Both the position numbers and the translations under genes were made by a program. This document shows, in pieces, positions 1 to 7,741 of a DNA stretch of 64,000 bases; position 1 is the stretch's first letter, and each line of letters starts with the position of its first letter. The stretch comes from Congeria kusceri (Eukaryota; Mollusca; Bivalvia; Myida; Dreissenidae), in NCBI GenBank assembly GCA_027627225.1, contig CM051033.1, positions 11,686,558 to 11,750,557 on the forward strand, in the 5' to 3' direction. The notes beneath the pieces are model-generated. The model did no database searches, was not told the origin of the DNA, and saw only the letters and a list, made by a program, of their open reading frames with translations.

Positions 1-427
1 TCCATGTCCGTAAAACTTTGAACATTGTATATGCTCATAAACAACATAAACTACAAATATTTGTTACGATTTAAGTAGAACTGTGCATCCGTGAATGAAT
101 TAATCCGAATATTCCACAAAACTCGTCTTTCTTGAAAAGAATACAATCGATGCAAATATGCACAAAATATGAAACTCCTTTCGATTAGTTCAAGGTTGTG
201 TTTATGTTTTGAATTCGCAAATCAAAGCGATGTTACGTCTCAATGAGACTCACAACGAAGTTGTCAATTTTCGTGTAATTTGATGTTTTGAGTTTTGTGA
301 GTAGAGATAGAACTTTGTCTGAATAACTAGAATATGGACATGAATTTCGAATTGTATGCTTTTGATATGAATTACTACATACTCAGTAGCATTGGTGTGC
401 TAGCTAGTCAAGCACACACAGGCAGAG
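1..427. other. A/T-rich stretch without a convincing gene
   Basis: No convincing coding region is seen on either strand. One 54-codon ATG frame (334-498) ends by overlapping the next gene start, but it contains that gene's TATA box and is not called. The window begins inside the virus-like block, so this may be the flank of a gene further left. Confidence 0.5.
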
Positions 428-435
428 TATATAAG
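428..435 (+). promoter_or_regulatory. TATA box of the RING-like gene
   Basis: TATATAAG lies 60 bases before the ATG at 495, so transcription would start near 460 and leave a short leader. Confidence 0.6.
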
Positions 436-494
436 ATCAAATCGATAGTGTTTGAATCATTTCGCATTCTGACACAGAACGAGAAACACACATT

Positions 495-800
495 ATGACT
501 GATCAAACTGCTTGCGAGCGATGGATGGCGAGGGTTCAAGAAAGTGGGAGCGCTGGAAACGACAACGTTGCCTGTCAGCGATGGTTGGAGACCATGCGAA
601 ATATTCTACCGACAGTAGTGGACACTACTTTGATACTCACGTGTGCAACGTGTAAAAACATTTCTGGGGAAGTTAACTTCTGCCGCAGATGCGAGGGATT
701 GAGTTGCGTGCCATGTACGAAGACCAACGATCGTTGCAAATGGTGTGGCGAAATGCAGGGTTATGCCAAAAACAGAGGTGCAAGACATTTGCAGTTGTGA
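495..800 (+). CDS. Small eight-cysteine RING-like zinc-binding protein
   Basis: A 101-residue protein whose C-terminal half has eight regularly spaced cysteines (C50, C53, C63, C66, C71, C74, C81, C84). They form four CxxC pairs spaced like a cross-brace RING but without the usual histidine. The N-terminal half has a short internal repeat (ACERW near residue 7, ACQRW near residue 27). A zinc-binding role is well supported. Ubiquitin-ligase activity is inference. The start is the first ATG after a TATA box at 428, and AATAAA at 868 closes the gene. Small RING proteins are typical of large invertebrate DNA viruses, and the neighbouring BIR gene fits that setting. Confidence 0.7.
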   Translation: MTDQTACERWMARVQESGSAGNDNVACQRWLETMRNILPTVVDTTLILTCATCKNISGEVNFCRRCEGLSCVPCTKTNDRCKWCGEMQGYAKNRGARHLQL

Positions 801-867
801 GGACTGTGTACGTTGACTGTAAATGAACTGTCGATACAATGATTATATGAAAGATTGATTCTTCCTC

Positions 868-873
868 AATAAA
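868..873 (+). terminator. Poly(A) signal AATAAA
   Basis: AATAAA lies 68 bases after the stop of the RING-like gene. The rest of 874-1098 is a non-coding gap between convergent genes. Confidence 0.7.
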
Positions 874-1098
874 ATCTTTTGAAACTTCGTATACCTTGTT
901 GTTGTGTTTGCGTAGAGAATACTTAAGTTATACCTTTATAGAAAACAGAACACACTGGTCTGTAACATCAGCGCAATAGCGAACTCGAAAACCATTCACT
1001 TTACACAAGCATGGTTGTACTCTGTATATGTTTGCGGTGCTATGTTAACTATTGTCGAACACAAAACAAGAACAAAACGAAATGTACAGTTCATGATA

Positions 1099-1104
1099 TT
1101 TATT
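1099..1104 (-). terminator. Poly(A) signal of the BIR gene
   Basis: TTTATT on the plus strand is AATAAA on the minus strand, about 25 bases past the stop of the minus-strand BIR gene. Confidence 0.65.
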
Positions 1105-1128
1105 GAGTACCGTTTACACGAAACATGC

Positions 1129-1428
1129 TCATGGGTTTAATAACAATCTTGTCCCTGGTCCCACCATTCGCAAAAACTGGCAATTCGGCGAATGTTTGTG
1201 GTGTTCGAGCCAAGCATCGTCGGTTGATTTCCAATGGTACAATACAACACCACAATTAAAACATTTGCAACGATCGTGTTGCCCTAAGTAATACAGACCG
1301 CAAGAAGCTAACTCATATTTGTTCGGTTTTATTTGTGGCGACCAGTGTTCAAATGTCTTCAGTCTTTCGGAATATGTTTCCATATATCTTCCCGAGTGAT
1401 AAGTGCATAAAGCGTCGGTTTCATCCAT
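1129..1428 (-). CDS. BIR-only IAP-like protein (first copy)
   Basis: A 99-residue protein that is almost entirely one baculovirus IAP repeat. The RLKTFEHW start motif is at residues 22-29. Zinc ligands are C56, C59, H76 and C83, with W66 and the GxYYxG turn in expected places. No RING or second BIR is present, so it resembles a stand-alone BIR. BIR proteins bind caspases or pro-apoptotic peptides in the cytoplasm, so inhibition of host cell death is the likely role by family. Single-BIR proteins can have other roles, such as cell-division functions in the survivin type. ATG at 1428 is the first in frame. A second BIR-only gene is at 14,410-14,700. Confidence 0.88.
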   Translation of the reverse strand: MDETDALCTYHSGRYMETYSERLKTFEHWSPQIKPNKYELASCGLYYLGQHDRCKCFNCGVVLYHWKSTDDAWLEHHKHSPNCQFLRMVGPGTRLLLNP

Positions 1429-1481
1429 GAAATGAAATATTTTATGTGTTACAACTCTTTACAAGCGCGTTAATACTTTTT

Positions 1482-1811
1482 TCAGAAATACTCTTGGTCA
1501 AACGATACGTGTTTTGCTCTCTCAGCTTTTGAGCGCAACAAAATACCATTTATCGTCTGAAGTCGTTTGATTTGATTCTGGTCTCTCCAGCAGAAACCAT
1601 ATTTTGTACTCGTTAGAATTAGCTCAATATCGACATAATACACCATGTCGGTATTTGTCACTTTCCAACATTGATCTCGCTGCGAGAATGTAAACTGAAC
1701 ATCAGGATAGAGATCAGTTAAGTAAATTTCGACAGCTTTGTTCCACTGTTCGAGGTTCAAATGCAACATGTGTCGAAAAAAGCTTAAATCTTTCAGTTCA
1801 ACGGCTAGCAT
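1482..1811 (-). CDS. Hypothetical protein, 109 residues
   Basis: An ATG-started minus-strand frame of 109 codons with balanced composition, three cysteines and no signal peptide or membrane segment. A TATA-like TTATATAG lies about 45 bases upstream (around 1855-1862), supporting a real transcription unit. No clear AATAAA follows. I do not recognise the family. It lies between the BIR gene and a spliced gene, all on the minus strand. Confidence 0.55.
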   Translation of the reverse strand: MLAVELKDLSFFRHMLHLNLEQWNKAVEIYLTDLYPDVQFTFSQRDQCWKVTNTDMVYYVDIELILTSTKYGFCWRDQNQIKRLQTINGILLRSKAERAKHVSFDQEYF

Positions 1812-1916
1812 TTTTGTGTGCGATGAGTACTTAGCGAATTTTCAAATTACTACCTATATAACATTTTTCTACCATAATCTATAAAACAAACAAACACATG
1901 TTAACGTTTCAACATT

Positions 1917-1922
1917 TTTATT
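1917..1922 (-). terminator. Poly(A) signal overlapping the stop codon
   Basis: On the minus strand the TAA stop of the spliced gene (1918-1920) lies inside AATAAA. The same arrangement recurs at 6546-6551. Confidence 0.7.
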
Positions 1923-2302
1923 CAATTTTTTTACATCTACAATTCACTGGGACGCAGCGACACGTCCAACATCTATGCAGTCTGTTGAGTTGTCGCTGCG
2001 TAAGCTTCCCAACACGTAGGAAGAATGGCGCACGCTTCGCCTCATCAGCTTCTGCGTCCCAGTCCTCGGTTGGAGTGGTTGTCTTAGTTCTGGCTGTATC
2101 TGAAACACAACAAGCGAAACATAGTTATTGCGTATAAACATTCATGTATGCAACATTCCATTTTCTACAGTAACATAAAAGTACATACAAAGCAACACAA
2201 CTTACTTTGCATTTGCGACAGCTCTATTTCTGCATCCCAGTCCTCAGTGACAGGCACCTGGAATGTAGTTGCTGGTACATAGAAGCTATTGTTGTACGAC
2301 AT
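1918..2302 (-). CDS. Two-exon gene for a small cysteine-tailed protein
   Basis: Exon 1 is 2206-2302 and exon 2 is 1918-2099, with an intron at 2100-2205 (106 bases). The donor is AAA|GTAAGT and the acceptor TTTCAG|A, both near consensus. The frame runs through to TAA and predicts about 92 residues. The motif TEDWDAE occurs once in each exon (near residues 19 and 42), which strongly supports both exons belonging to one protein. The C-terminus is basic with five cysteines (CWTCRC, then CRC). A TATA box (TATATAAA, 2364 to 2357) lies 55 bases before the ATG and AATAAA overlaps the stop. The family is not recognised. This is the one well-supported intron in an otherwise mostly intronless block. 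Confidence 0.75.
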
Positions 2303-2356
2303 GTTGCTCTTTGGCTTTGATATCAAGAATGATTTGACTTTGCACTGACTCGGCGC

Positions 2357-2364
2357 TTTATATA
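2357..2364 (-). promoter_or_regulatory. TATA box of the spliced gene
   Basis: TATATAAA on the minus strand, 55 bases upstream of the ATG at 2302. It overlaps the stop codon (2358-2360) of the next gene upstream, showing how tightly the block is packed. Confidence 0.6.
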
Positions 2365-3092
2365 CTCGGCGACTGTGCGAGAGCCACTAACCCAAAGCTG
2401 TTGTCGCTCGAACAACGAAACAGAATCTTGAGAGTTCTACACGCAGTATTGTATTCACAACTAACGAAATCGTACTTGGATTGCGCCAAGCGTTCAATTT
2501 CTTCATGAAGTGTTATAGAGTCATCTTGCTGTGAGACCTGATATGTTTTCTCACGAATGCATCTCATGCGAAATGAGTCAAGTTTGTTGTTCCAAAACTC
2601 TGTAGTGCATTTGGGTATGAGTGTTTGACCATATCTTTTAATCAAGAACGATGCTAGTTTTTCAAGTGTGTGTTTTGAAAATTTTAGAACGCCAGTTGTG
2701 CTAAAAGCGCACGTCAAGAAATAGCTTGTAGCAGCCATATCTTTGGTACATGCGTTTGAAAAATAAATGTGACACTGATGCACCTCATTGCCGTAGATAT
2801 CTTCGTAATTGGTTTGTTCAGAGAGCAGAAAATCAGACCCATTGCTTTGTGAACCATTGAATGTTAGTTTCATATATTGCATAAATTCAGATTTCGAGCT
2901 ATGAATGACAACTTGCTTCAAATCTTGTTGTGTGAAATCAATAGGCAAAACATGCGTTTCTTTGATAACAAGGTAACAAGATGACTCAAAATCAAAGTTT
3001 TGATTGATGTACGTTGCTAACAACTCGGGTTGGTTTGTGTTGATAAGTGAATGCAGTTTGCAATCGCCCTTCCTCTCGCTGCAACGAGCCAT
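2358..3092 (-). CDS. Hypothetical protein, 244 residues
   Basis: A long ATG-started minus-strand frame with no signal peptide or membrane segment. It has about ten scattered cysteines and a mixed alpha/beta-like composition. No known domain is recognised. TATAAA on the minus strand at about 3121-3126 lies 30 bases before the ATG, implying a very short leader. It is divergent from the gene starting at 3217, and the shared 3,093-3,216 gap holds TATA elements for both directions. Confidence 0.7.
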   Translation of the reverse strand: MARCSERKGDCKLHSLINTNQPELLATYINQNFDFESSCYLVIKETHVLPIDFTQQDLKQVVIHSSKSEFMQYMKLTFNGSQSNGSDFLLSEQTNYEDIYGNEVHQCHIYFSNACTKDMAATSYFLTCAFSTTGVLKFSKHTLEKLASFLIKRYGQTLIPKCTTEFWNNKLDSFRMRCIREKTYQVSQQDDSITLHEEIERLAQSKYDFVSCEYNTACRTLKILFRCSSDNSFGLVALAQSPSI

Positions 3093-3153
3093 CGCTGAAA
3101 TAGAAAATCAACAAGACAGGTTTATAAACCGATCTTTGTAATATGACCAACCG

Positions 3154-3160
3154 TATAAAA
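3154..3160 (+). promoter_or_regulatory. TATA box that decides the start of the 433-residue gene
   Basis: TATAAAA here places the transcription start near 3,185. The open frame reaches back to a TTG at 3181, but the first ATG downstream of the expected start is 3217. Confidence 0.6.
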
Positions 3161-3216
3161 TGCGCTTTGACTAACTGAATTTGTCTCATTTACAATCTGA
3201 CAATCGAAGCGACAAC

Positions 3217-4518
3217 ATGTATCTCAAAACATTGTGTGAAGAATTCATTCGTGAGAAACGAAATTTCAATGCCAGTGGTCACCAGAAGAAGTACATGTTC
3301 AGCGTAACATGTCCTTTCACAGATGCAGAGGGACTGCGTTTCACGGCGATAACGAACAGTCCGTACGACTACTTGAACTACAAGCCAACGCTGGACCATG
3401 TGTTTCTCGATGCACCAACACTAGCTGCGTTTGAACGATATGTAGACTTGATGTTTTCTGCCGCCGACGAAAAGACTGATATGTGCTACTTCAAGATATT
3501 GAAAAATCTTATACCAGAACATTTCGCAAATCTATACGAGCGCATCAAGAAGGGTAGATACATGCAGTCATCTCCAACCGAAAACTACAGACTGCCGATA
3601 TGCATAATACCAGTGTTGGAGTTGCACGGAATCGAGGAGTTCAGAAAATGTTATTCCGTGAAATCGACTTGCCTTTCATTGGAAAGGACTCAGATACGAT
3701 TGAAGTTGAACAGCTACTTTCAAGCAGTCATGACATTGCTCGATTGTTCGGAAAACGATATCATAGAAATATTGGTGAGAAAAGGAGTGCTGCCGAGTAC
3801 AAACTTCCAGCTGATTAGCACACAGAAAGAGCTCACGATAGGTCTGAAGATTGTTAGAAGCTGTGGTGGAATATACGAAGCGTTGAGAACTGGCATCGAA
3901 CTGACAGAGCACAATGCTAACTTAGACACACTGAGACCAAAGTATGGATATCCAAATTCGAATTTGTGCCAGGCGTTAGAGTTTCTCTTCTTGCTGCATC
4001 CTCTGTACAACCAGCACATCAACAGTCTTCTTGTTAAAACGGAGCTGATCGATGGGGGAAAGGGAAGACTAGCTTATGCTATTCCTAATCGCAAACGCAA
4101 ATTTGTTGAACATGCAAAAGACCAATCGAGTCTTCCGAAAAAGATGTTATGCAAAACAGAAGAATGGACTGAAATGCGTGGTTCTTACGAGAATGCATTT
4201 CCAGAGCAGAACGAGATACTCAGTATGCCGGTCGATTTGTCATTCGTGAAAGAAGAAATTGTGGAAACGTTCAACCCAGAACAAGAGGTACAAGAGAATC
4301 CCATGCCAGTAAGCGACATCTTACCTGAGGAGAACCCATGTAAAGTATACTTCATCAACGAGTTTCAAAACGATGAAAAAGAAGACATACTCTCTCAAGC
4401 GGTTCGAACGTGCATTCCCAACATTCACGTTCCGCCTAACTTTTGCACATTTTGTGTGTCGAAGGAATTGCTTTCCAACGGCCTCGTGTTGTATATACCT
4501 GCCGATTTTGCATTGTGA
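3217..4518 (+). CDS. Hypothetical protein, 433 residues
   Basis: One of the larger genes of the block. The frame is open from a TTG at 3181, but ATG at 3217 is preferred because of the TATA box at 3154. There is no signal peptide or membrane segment. The first 280 residues look like a folded helical-rich domain. A basic stretch (RKRKF, near residue 295) could be a nuclear signal and is followed by an acidic, proline-containing region. The last 40 residues hold a CxxC (CTFC). It may be a structural or regulatory virus protein, but I recognise no family. AATAAA follows at 4561. Confidence 0.75.
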   Translation: MYLKTLCEEFIREKRNFNASGHQKKYMFSVTCPFTDAEGLRFTAITNSPYDYLNYKPTLDHVFLDAPTLAAFERYVDLMFSAADEKTDMCYFKILKNLIPEHFANLYERIKKGRYMQSSPTENYRLPICIIPVLELHGIEEFRKCYSVKSTCLSLERTQIRLKLNSYFQAVMTLLDCSENDIIEILVRKGVLPSTNFQLISTQKELTIGLKIVRSCGGIYEALRTGIELTEHNANLDTLRPKYGYPNSNLCQALEFLFLLHPLYNQHINSLLVKTELIDGGKGRLAYAIPNRKRKFVEHAKDQSSLPKKMLCKTEEWTEMRGSYENAFPEQNEILSMPVDLSFVKEEIVETFNPEQEVQENPMPVSDILPEENPCKVYFINEFQNDEKEDILSQAVRTCIPNIHVPPNFCTFCVSKELLSNGLVLYIPADFAL

Positions 4519-4560
4519 ATGTTTTTTGTTATATATGCTGTGTGTTCTGTTAGTTGAATG

Positions 4561-4566
4561 AATAAA
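4561..4566 (+). terminator. Poly(A) signal inside the next gene's leader
   Basis: AATAAA lies 43 bases after the preceding stop and only 9 bases before the next ATG (4575). The next gene's likely TATA (TTATATAT, 4529-4536) is upstream of it, so adjacent transcripts overlap. Confidence 0.65.
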
Positions 4567-4574
4567 AACCAACA

Positions 4575-4988
4575 ATGTTGCATTTCATACTATTTGCCTT
4601 GTTAGTATCTCAATGTAGCTGTAATGTGCTACCTACTGGTCAGCCCGAAACTACATCAAATCATGTTACTCATATAGAAAAACGCAGTTCCAATGAGTTA
4701 TACAATAATACCAGCGATAACGTAACGCAGGAACAAATAGATGATATTGTCACATCGCCATTTGCAAACGAAATTGACATGCAGGAATACAGTCAAATCA
4801 ATAACACAACGCTTGGTAATATCACCACAAATGTTTCTACAACCACAGAGGTTAATGGAGATGGTGATAAAGTATCTGTCGTTGTTATAATCGAAGTGGT
4901 ATTTGGTATGCTAGCATTTTTCGCAATCATCATTGGCTTGATAGCATTTGTGTCAAAAGTCATAAAAGAACGACGAAACGAAAATTAG
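4575..4988 (+). CDS. Small type I membrane glycoprotein
   Basis: A 137-residue protein with a clear signal peptide (residues 1-16) and a serine/threonine/asparagine-rich ectodomain with about six NxS/T sites. A strong membrane segment spans about 100-127, with a short basic tail (KERRNEN). It would sit in the envelope or host membrane with the N-terminus outside. No cysteine-rich fold remains after signal cleavage, so the ectodomain looks like a mucin-like stalk. It is followed directly by another membrane protein gene on the same strand. Class I membrane proteins are common in mollusc herpesviruses, but no specific homologue is recognised. Confidence 0.8.
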   Translation: MLHFILFALLVSQCSCNVLPTGQPETTSNHVTHIEKRSSNELYNNTSDNVTQEQIDDIVTSPFANEIDMQEYSQINNTTLGNITTNVSTTTEVNGDGDKVSVVVIIEVVFGMLAFFAIIIGLIAFVSKVIKERRNEN

Positions 4989-4994
4989 TATAAG
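4989..4994 (+). promoter_or_regulatory. TATA box immediately after a stop codon
   Basis: TATAAG starts one base after the TAG stop at 4986-4988 and is 39 bases before the ATG at 5033. Confidence 0.55.
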
Positions 4995-5032
4995 AGACCT
5001 TTACAAAAGGATCTAGTCATTCTTGATTTTCT

Positions 5033-6073
5033 ATGCCAAGTATGCGGTCGTTTATCATCTTGTGTTTTTGCATAGTTGTCAGGGCTGACACAACATTTCA
5101 AAACGTTTCTTCCTATGGTTTACAAAACTGTTACTGCAATAACTGCGATTCGACAAAAAGCATTGGTAAAATATATGGTGGATCTTGCTACTTTCTCAGT
5201 ACAGAGCAACGGTTCAAAGTTGGTAACAAATATTCAACGCCAGTAAAGGTTGGTGAAACTGGTAACAGCACCGACTATAATGAATACGATATGGTCATTG
5301 TTGGAGATGAAAATCTGAAAACTGTTTTTAGTCAAGTAAGCAACGAACTGGTATTGAAAAACATCGAGCGTTCTATCAAGATGGCGCTGTTCTTTAGCAA
5401 GGATAAGGCTGCTCAATGCGTTCATTTGTTCAAACGAAAATTTTTGCGCATTTCATGCGAAACGACTAACATAGCACTGTTAAAAGCTACTAAAGGAGAG
5501 TTTGTGACAGCATCCCCTTATAAACCACGTTTGTACAAGAAATGTTCATTCGACAAAACTGCAGCAGCATCGATCACATCGCCGAAATCCTGTTTCGTGG
5601 TGAATGCAGATGGTCAATGCTCACCAGCAGTACTGCAAACAGAAGAAGATTTTCAAAACGCTTTTGACTATCTGATTAGCAGAACGCACGACACGACAGT
5701 CGATGTGATCTCTCAAGATTTGATGTTCAAAATTGACATTCTAAACGAAACGCTCGAAATAAACGATTACGCCTTAGTCTTTTCGCGAGTGTCATCCGAT
5801 GAGAACATAACGTGCTTGTACATCGACGTGAATACAAAATCTATTTCATATAATAGATGCACAACAAAACAAACTCTGTGCCAAATTCAAGAACCTGATA
5901 AACGACTGAATGTACCGAGTGGTGATGAATCCAGAATTAACAGCGTTTGGATCGTGTTTGCTGCACTTACATTCGTGATTGTTTCTTTGGTTATTGTTAT
6001 AGTTATTGTGTATTTTCTACAAGGATTTCAAACTCGACGTGTACCAACTGCTGTTCTAACAAATAACGCATAA
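5033..6073 (+). CDS. Type I membrane glycoprotein with YGLQNCYC module
   Basis: A 346-residue protein with signal peptide (about 4-18) and membrane segment (about 305-329) before a short basic tail. The ectodomain starts with YGLQNCYC-x2-C (28-38), then GGSCYFL. A second cysteine-rich part begins near residue 171 (KKCSF, KSCFVV) and ends with a C...C...LCQI pattern. The layout resembles two degenerate C-type-lectin-like modules, but the invariant tryptophans are missing, so this is inference. The module recurs in the 675-residue glycoprotein encoded at 10,794-12,821, making the two paralogues. Several NxS/T sites suggest glycosylation. A role as envelope glycoprotein or receptor decoy is possible but unproven. 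ATG at 5042 is an alternative start. Confidence 0.8.
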   Translation: MPSMRSFIILCFCIVVRADTTFQNVSSYGLQNCYCNNCDSTKSIGKIYGGSCYFLSTEQRFKVGNKYSTPVKVGETGNSTDYNEYDMVIVGDENLKTVFSQVSNELVLKNIERSIKMALFFSKDKAAQCVHLFKRKFLRISCETTNIALLKATKGEFVTASPYKPRLYKKCSFDKTAAASITSPKSCFVVNADGQCSPAVLQTEEDFQNAFDYLISRTHDTTVDVISQDLMFKIDILNETLEINDYALVFSRVSSDENITCLYIDVNTKSISYNRCTTKQTLCQIQEPDKRLNVPSGDESRINSVWIVFAALTFVIVSLVIVIVIVYFLQGFQTRRVPTAVLTNNA

Positions 6074-6082
6074 CTGTTAAAA

Positions 6083-6502
6083 ATGTTGAGCAGTGAATTT
6101 GTGGCTGCGATGGTAGCCAATTACTTGGTAGAAAAGCAGTTCGACGATAGCAATTACACTCTTTGTGACATAGTCGAATGTGTGGTTTTGTTTCTTGAAA
6201 GAACTGTAACGCAGCATGTTCTAACAAAGGAAGACTTGAGCAAAGCTTGTTTCGATGTAGACTATTTTAGCGAATTGCTTGAAAAAAAGCTGAGTAGAGG
6301 TTTGAGCTGGGACGTGTTTGTGACTGCGTTTGTTATGTTTGTGGCCGTCGTGCGTGAACTATCGAAATACAACGCTCAAGGCTTCTACCACCTGGTCAAG
6401 ATTCAAGAAGTGTTTCGAAAATACAGACTAACTGAGTGGGTCGCAAAACAACCTGGTGAATGGACATCATTTGTAGATTATTGCATGTTACATTGCCGTT
6501 GA
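6083..6502 (+). CDS. Probable Bcl-2-like apoptosis regulator
   Basis: A 139-residue, all-helical-looking protein. Residues 64-86 resemble BH1: acidic/hydrophobic lead-in, then RGLSWDVFV, then a hydrophobic helix 5-like stretch. Residues 118-133 (EWVAKQPGEWTSFVDY) match the BH2 pattern WIxxxGGWxxF well in spacing. Residues 3-20 resemble a BH4 helix. A BH3 segment is not obvious, as is common in virus Bcl-2 proteins, and there is no C-terminal membrane anchor. By family it would bind pro-apoptotic BH3 helices at mitochondria. This is based on motif reading only. It is compact for the family, starts 9 bases after the preceding stop and ends at AATAAA 6508. Confidence 0.65.
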   Translation: MLSSEFVAAMVANYLVEKQFDDSNYTLCDIVECVVLFLERTVTQHVLTKEDLSKACFDVDYFSELLEKKLSRGLSWDVFVTAFVMFVAVVRELSKYNAQGFYHLVKIQEVFRKYRLTEWVAKQPGEWTSFVDYCMLHCR

Positions 6503-6507
6503 GTAAA

Positions 6508-6513
6508 AATAAA
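6508..6513 (+). terminator. Poly(A) signal of the Bcl-2-like gene
   Basis: AATAAA six bases after the stop. Only a short CA run separates it from the opposing signal at 6546. Confidence 0.7.
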
Positions 6514-6545
6514 GAATAACACACACACACAATATGTTTGGTTGT

Positions 6546-6551
6546 TTTATT
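6546..6551 (-). terminator. Poly(A) signal overlapping a stop codon
   Basis: The minus-strand TAA stop (6547-6549) is embedded in AATAAA. It converges with the plus-strand signal at 6508. Confidence 0.7.
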
Positions 6552-7095
6552 CATCATCACATTCACATTCGCTATCTAACGATATGTTAGATGCCAACTC
6601 TGCAAACAAATCATCTTCGTGAATGATGTCTTTGAGACCAATCATATCGAGAATTTCCCTACACATTGCAGAACCGTTGGATTTGAGTAGATAATGCTTT
6701 TTGTCAATTTCGCCATCCCGATCATAAATGTTGAAATACAGTTTTGTATCGTCTGGTGTGTCCAGTACTAGCATAAAACCGTCATCGTTGTCATCTTCAC
6801 CTAGTCTTGCAAATAAACTCAAATGAAGTGTTATTCCAAAGCATGTAATTTTGATCTGATAATCGAACTCAGGGTGAGGTTCACAGTTTGGACAAAACAA
6901 TGCATATGGTTCAAATGTTTCAGATTTTGACAGGCGAAACAATTTTACCCTAGGCTTCTCTGTGGTTGTTATGCTCAGATGCTTTGATACTAATTCCCAC
7001 AACTGTTTCGCAGCAGCTAGTGACTGGATTTTCCATTGCCGTTTTTGAATGAGTTTTTCCTCTTGCATATTCAAACGAGTGAACAAAATGAGCAT
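6547..7095 (-). CDS. Hypothetical acidic-tailed protein, 182 residues
   Basis: A minus-strand gene with a basic N-terminal part (KLIQKRQWK), a central FCPNC pair, and a strongly acidic end (ECECDDE). No signal peptide or recognised domain. Its first nine codons lie inside the left arm of a 41-base perfect inverted repeat, so the mirrored plus strand encodes the same first eight residues (see 7159-7257). TATA-like elements in the repeat's loop are 23-45 bases from the ATG. Confidence 0.7.
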   Translation of the reverse strand: MLILFTRLNMQEEKLIQKRQWKIQSLAAAKQLWELVSKHLSITTTEKPRVKLFRLSKSETFEPYALFCPNCEPHPEFDYQIKITCFGITLHLSLFARLGEDDNDDGFMLVLDTPDDTKLYFNIYDRDGEIDKKHYLLKSNGSAMCREILDMIGLKDIIHEDDLFAELASNISLDSECECDDE

Positions 7096-7183
7096 ACTGT
7101 TTACTAGTGTGACTCCTTATAAATACGCGTATATATAATTGCCACACTAGTAAACAGTATGCTCATTTTGTTCACTCGTTTGA
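7071..7183. repeat. 41-base perfect inverted repeat with bidirectional promoter loop
   Basis: The arms 7071-7111 and 7143-7183 are exact reverse complements. The 31-base loop holds TATAAATA (7118-7125) and TATATATAA (7130-7138), which read as TATA elements on both strands. Each arm contains an ATG facing outward (7095 minus, 7159 plus) with the same eight codons after it. Confidence 0.9.
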
Positions 7184-7257
7184 TAATCGAAGAAAGAAAG
7201 CCAGACAATATTTGGGATCGCATACAGCCTAGTGTTGACAAAAAGAAGAAACTATGA
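7159..7257 (+). CDS. 32-codon upstream frame made by the inverted repeat
   Basis: This starts at the ATG mirrored from the 182-residue gene. Its first eight residues (MLILFTRL) are identical to that protein, after which the sequences diverge and become lysine-rich. Its TGA overlaps the ATG of the RING gene as ATGA (7254-7257). It could be a regulatory upstream frame, a short peptide, or a by-product of the repeat. Translation is uncertain. Confidence 0.35.
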   Translation: MLILFTRLIIEERKPDNIWDRIQPSVDKKKKL

Positions 7258-7664
7258 TCGTCGTAACATTCCTATCGGTATTCTATCTGAAACAACTGCA
7301 CTGGTGGTTGTCCACAAGAAAGATACGCAACGAATGCATAGAGGCGATGGAAGAAATTCGTGTTGCCTTTCGAGACGAATGTTGCTACCAAGATGAGACT
7401 ACCAAGATGAGACAGATAATAACTTTGGCTATGTGGAATGAACGAGAAAAGACATTCGCGACTCAACTTGTCACATTGCAAAAAGCGCTAAAGCAAAAAC
7501 ATCTTTGCGAAATATGTTATTGGACAGAAAAATCTATTGCAATTGTTCCATGTGGTCATACGTTTTGCGAAGACTGCATTTCTCGAATGATGGATAGAAC
7601 GATAGAACCGATGTGTGCTATGTGTCGAGCAGAGGTGCAAGAAACTATTCGCATCTATTTCTGA
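7254..7664 (+). CDS. RING-finger protein (C3HC4, C-terminal)
   Basis: A 136-residue protein. Residues 1-20 are hydrophobic and could be a membrane or signal segment. The middle is helical and probably coiled-coil. The last 50 residues form a canonical RING: CEIC, then PCGHTFCEDC, then CAMC. RINGs of this type act as E3 ubiquitin ligases, and in virus genomes they often target host defence factors; the target here is unknown. Its ATG overlaps the stop of a 32-codon upstream frame. AATAAA at 7736 ends the gene. Confidence 0.85.
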   Translation: MIVVTFLSVFYLKQLHWWLSTRKIRNECIEAMEEIRVAFRDECCYQDETTKMRQIITLAMWNEREKTFATQLVTLQKALKQKHLCEICYWTEKSIAIVPCGHTFCEDCISRMMDRTIEPMCAMCRAEVQETIRIYF

Positions 7665-7735
7665 TTACAAAAAAAATTGTATATATGCTTGTGATACTGT
7701 TGATCTTTGAATGTTTGTATCTTTGGTACTGATCG

Positions 7736-7741
7736 AATAAA
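7736..7741 (+). terminator. Poly(A) signal of the RING gene
   Basis: AATAAA 72 bases after the stop. The remaining 7742-7863 gap between convergent genes shows nothing else. Confidence 0.65.

Noticed and set aside
334..498. 54-codon ATG frame overlapping the RING-like gene start as ATGA
   Set aside because: It contains the TATA box of that gene, so it would be upstream of transcription; no independent promoter or domain.
1898..2141. Frames on both strands across the second exon of the spliced gene
   Set aside because: They are opposite-strand or unspliced readings of the two-exon gene and lack its shared motif structure.
3181..3216. N-terminal extension of the 433-residue gene
   Set aside because: It begins with TTG and lies at or upstream of the transcription start expected from the TATA box.
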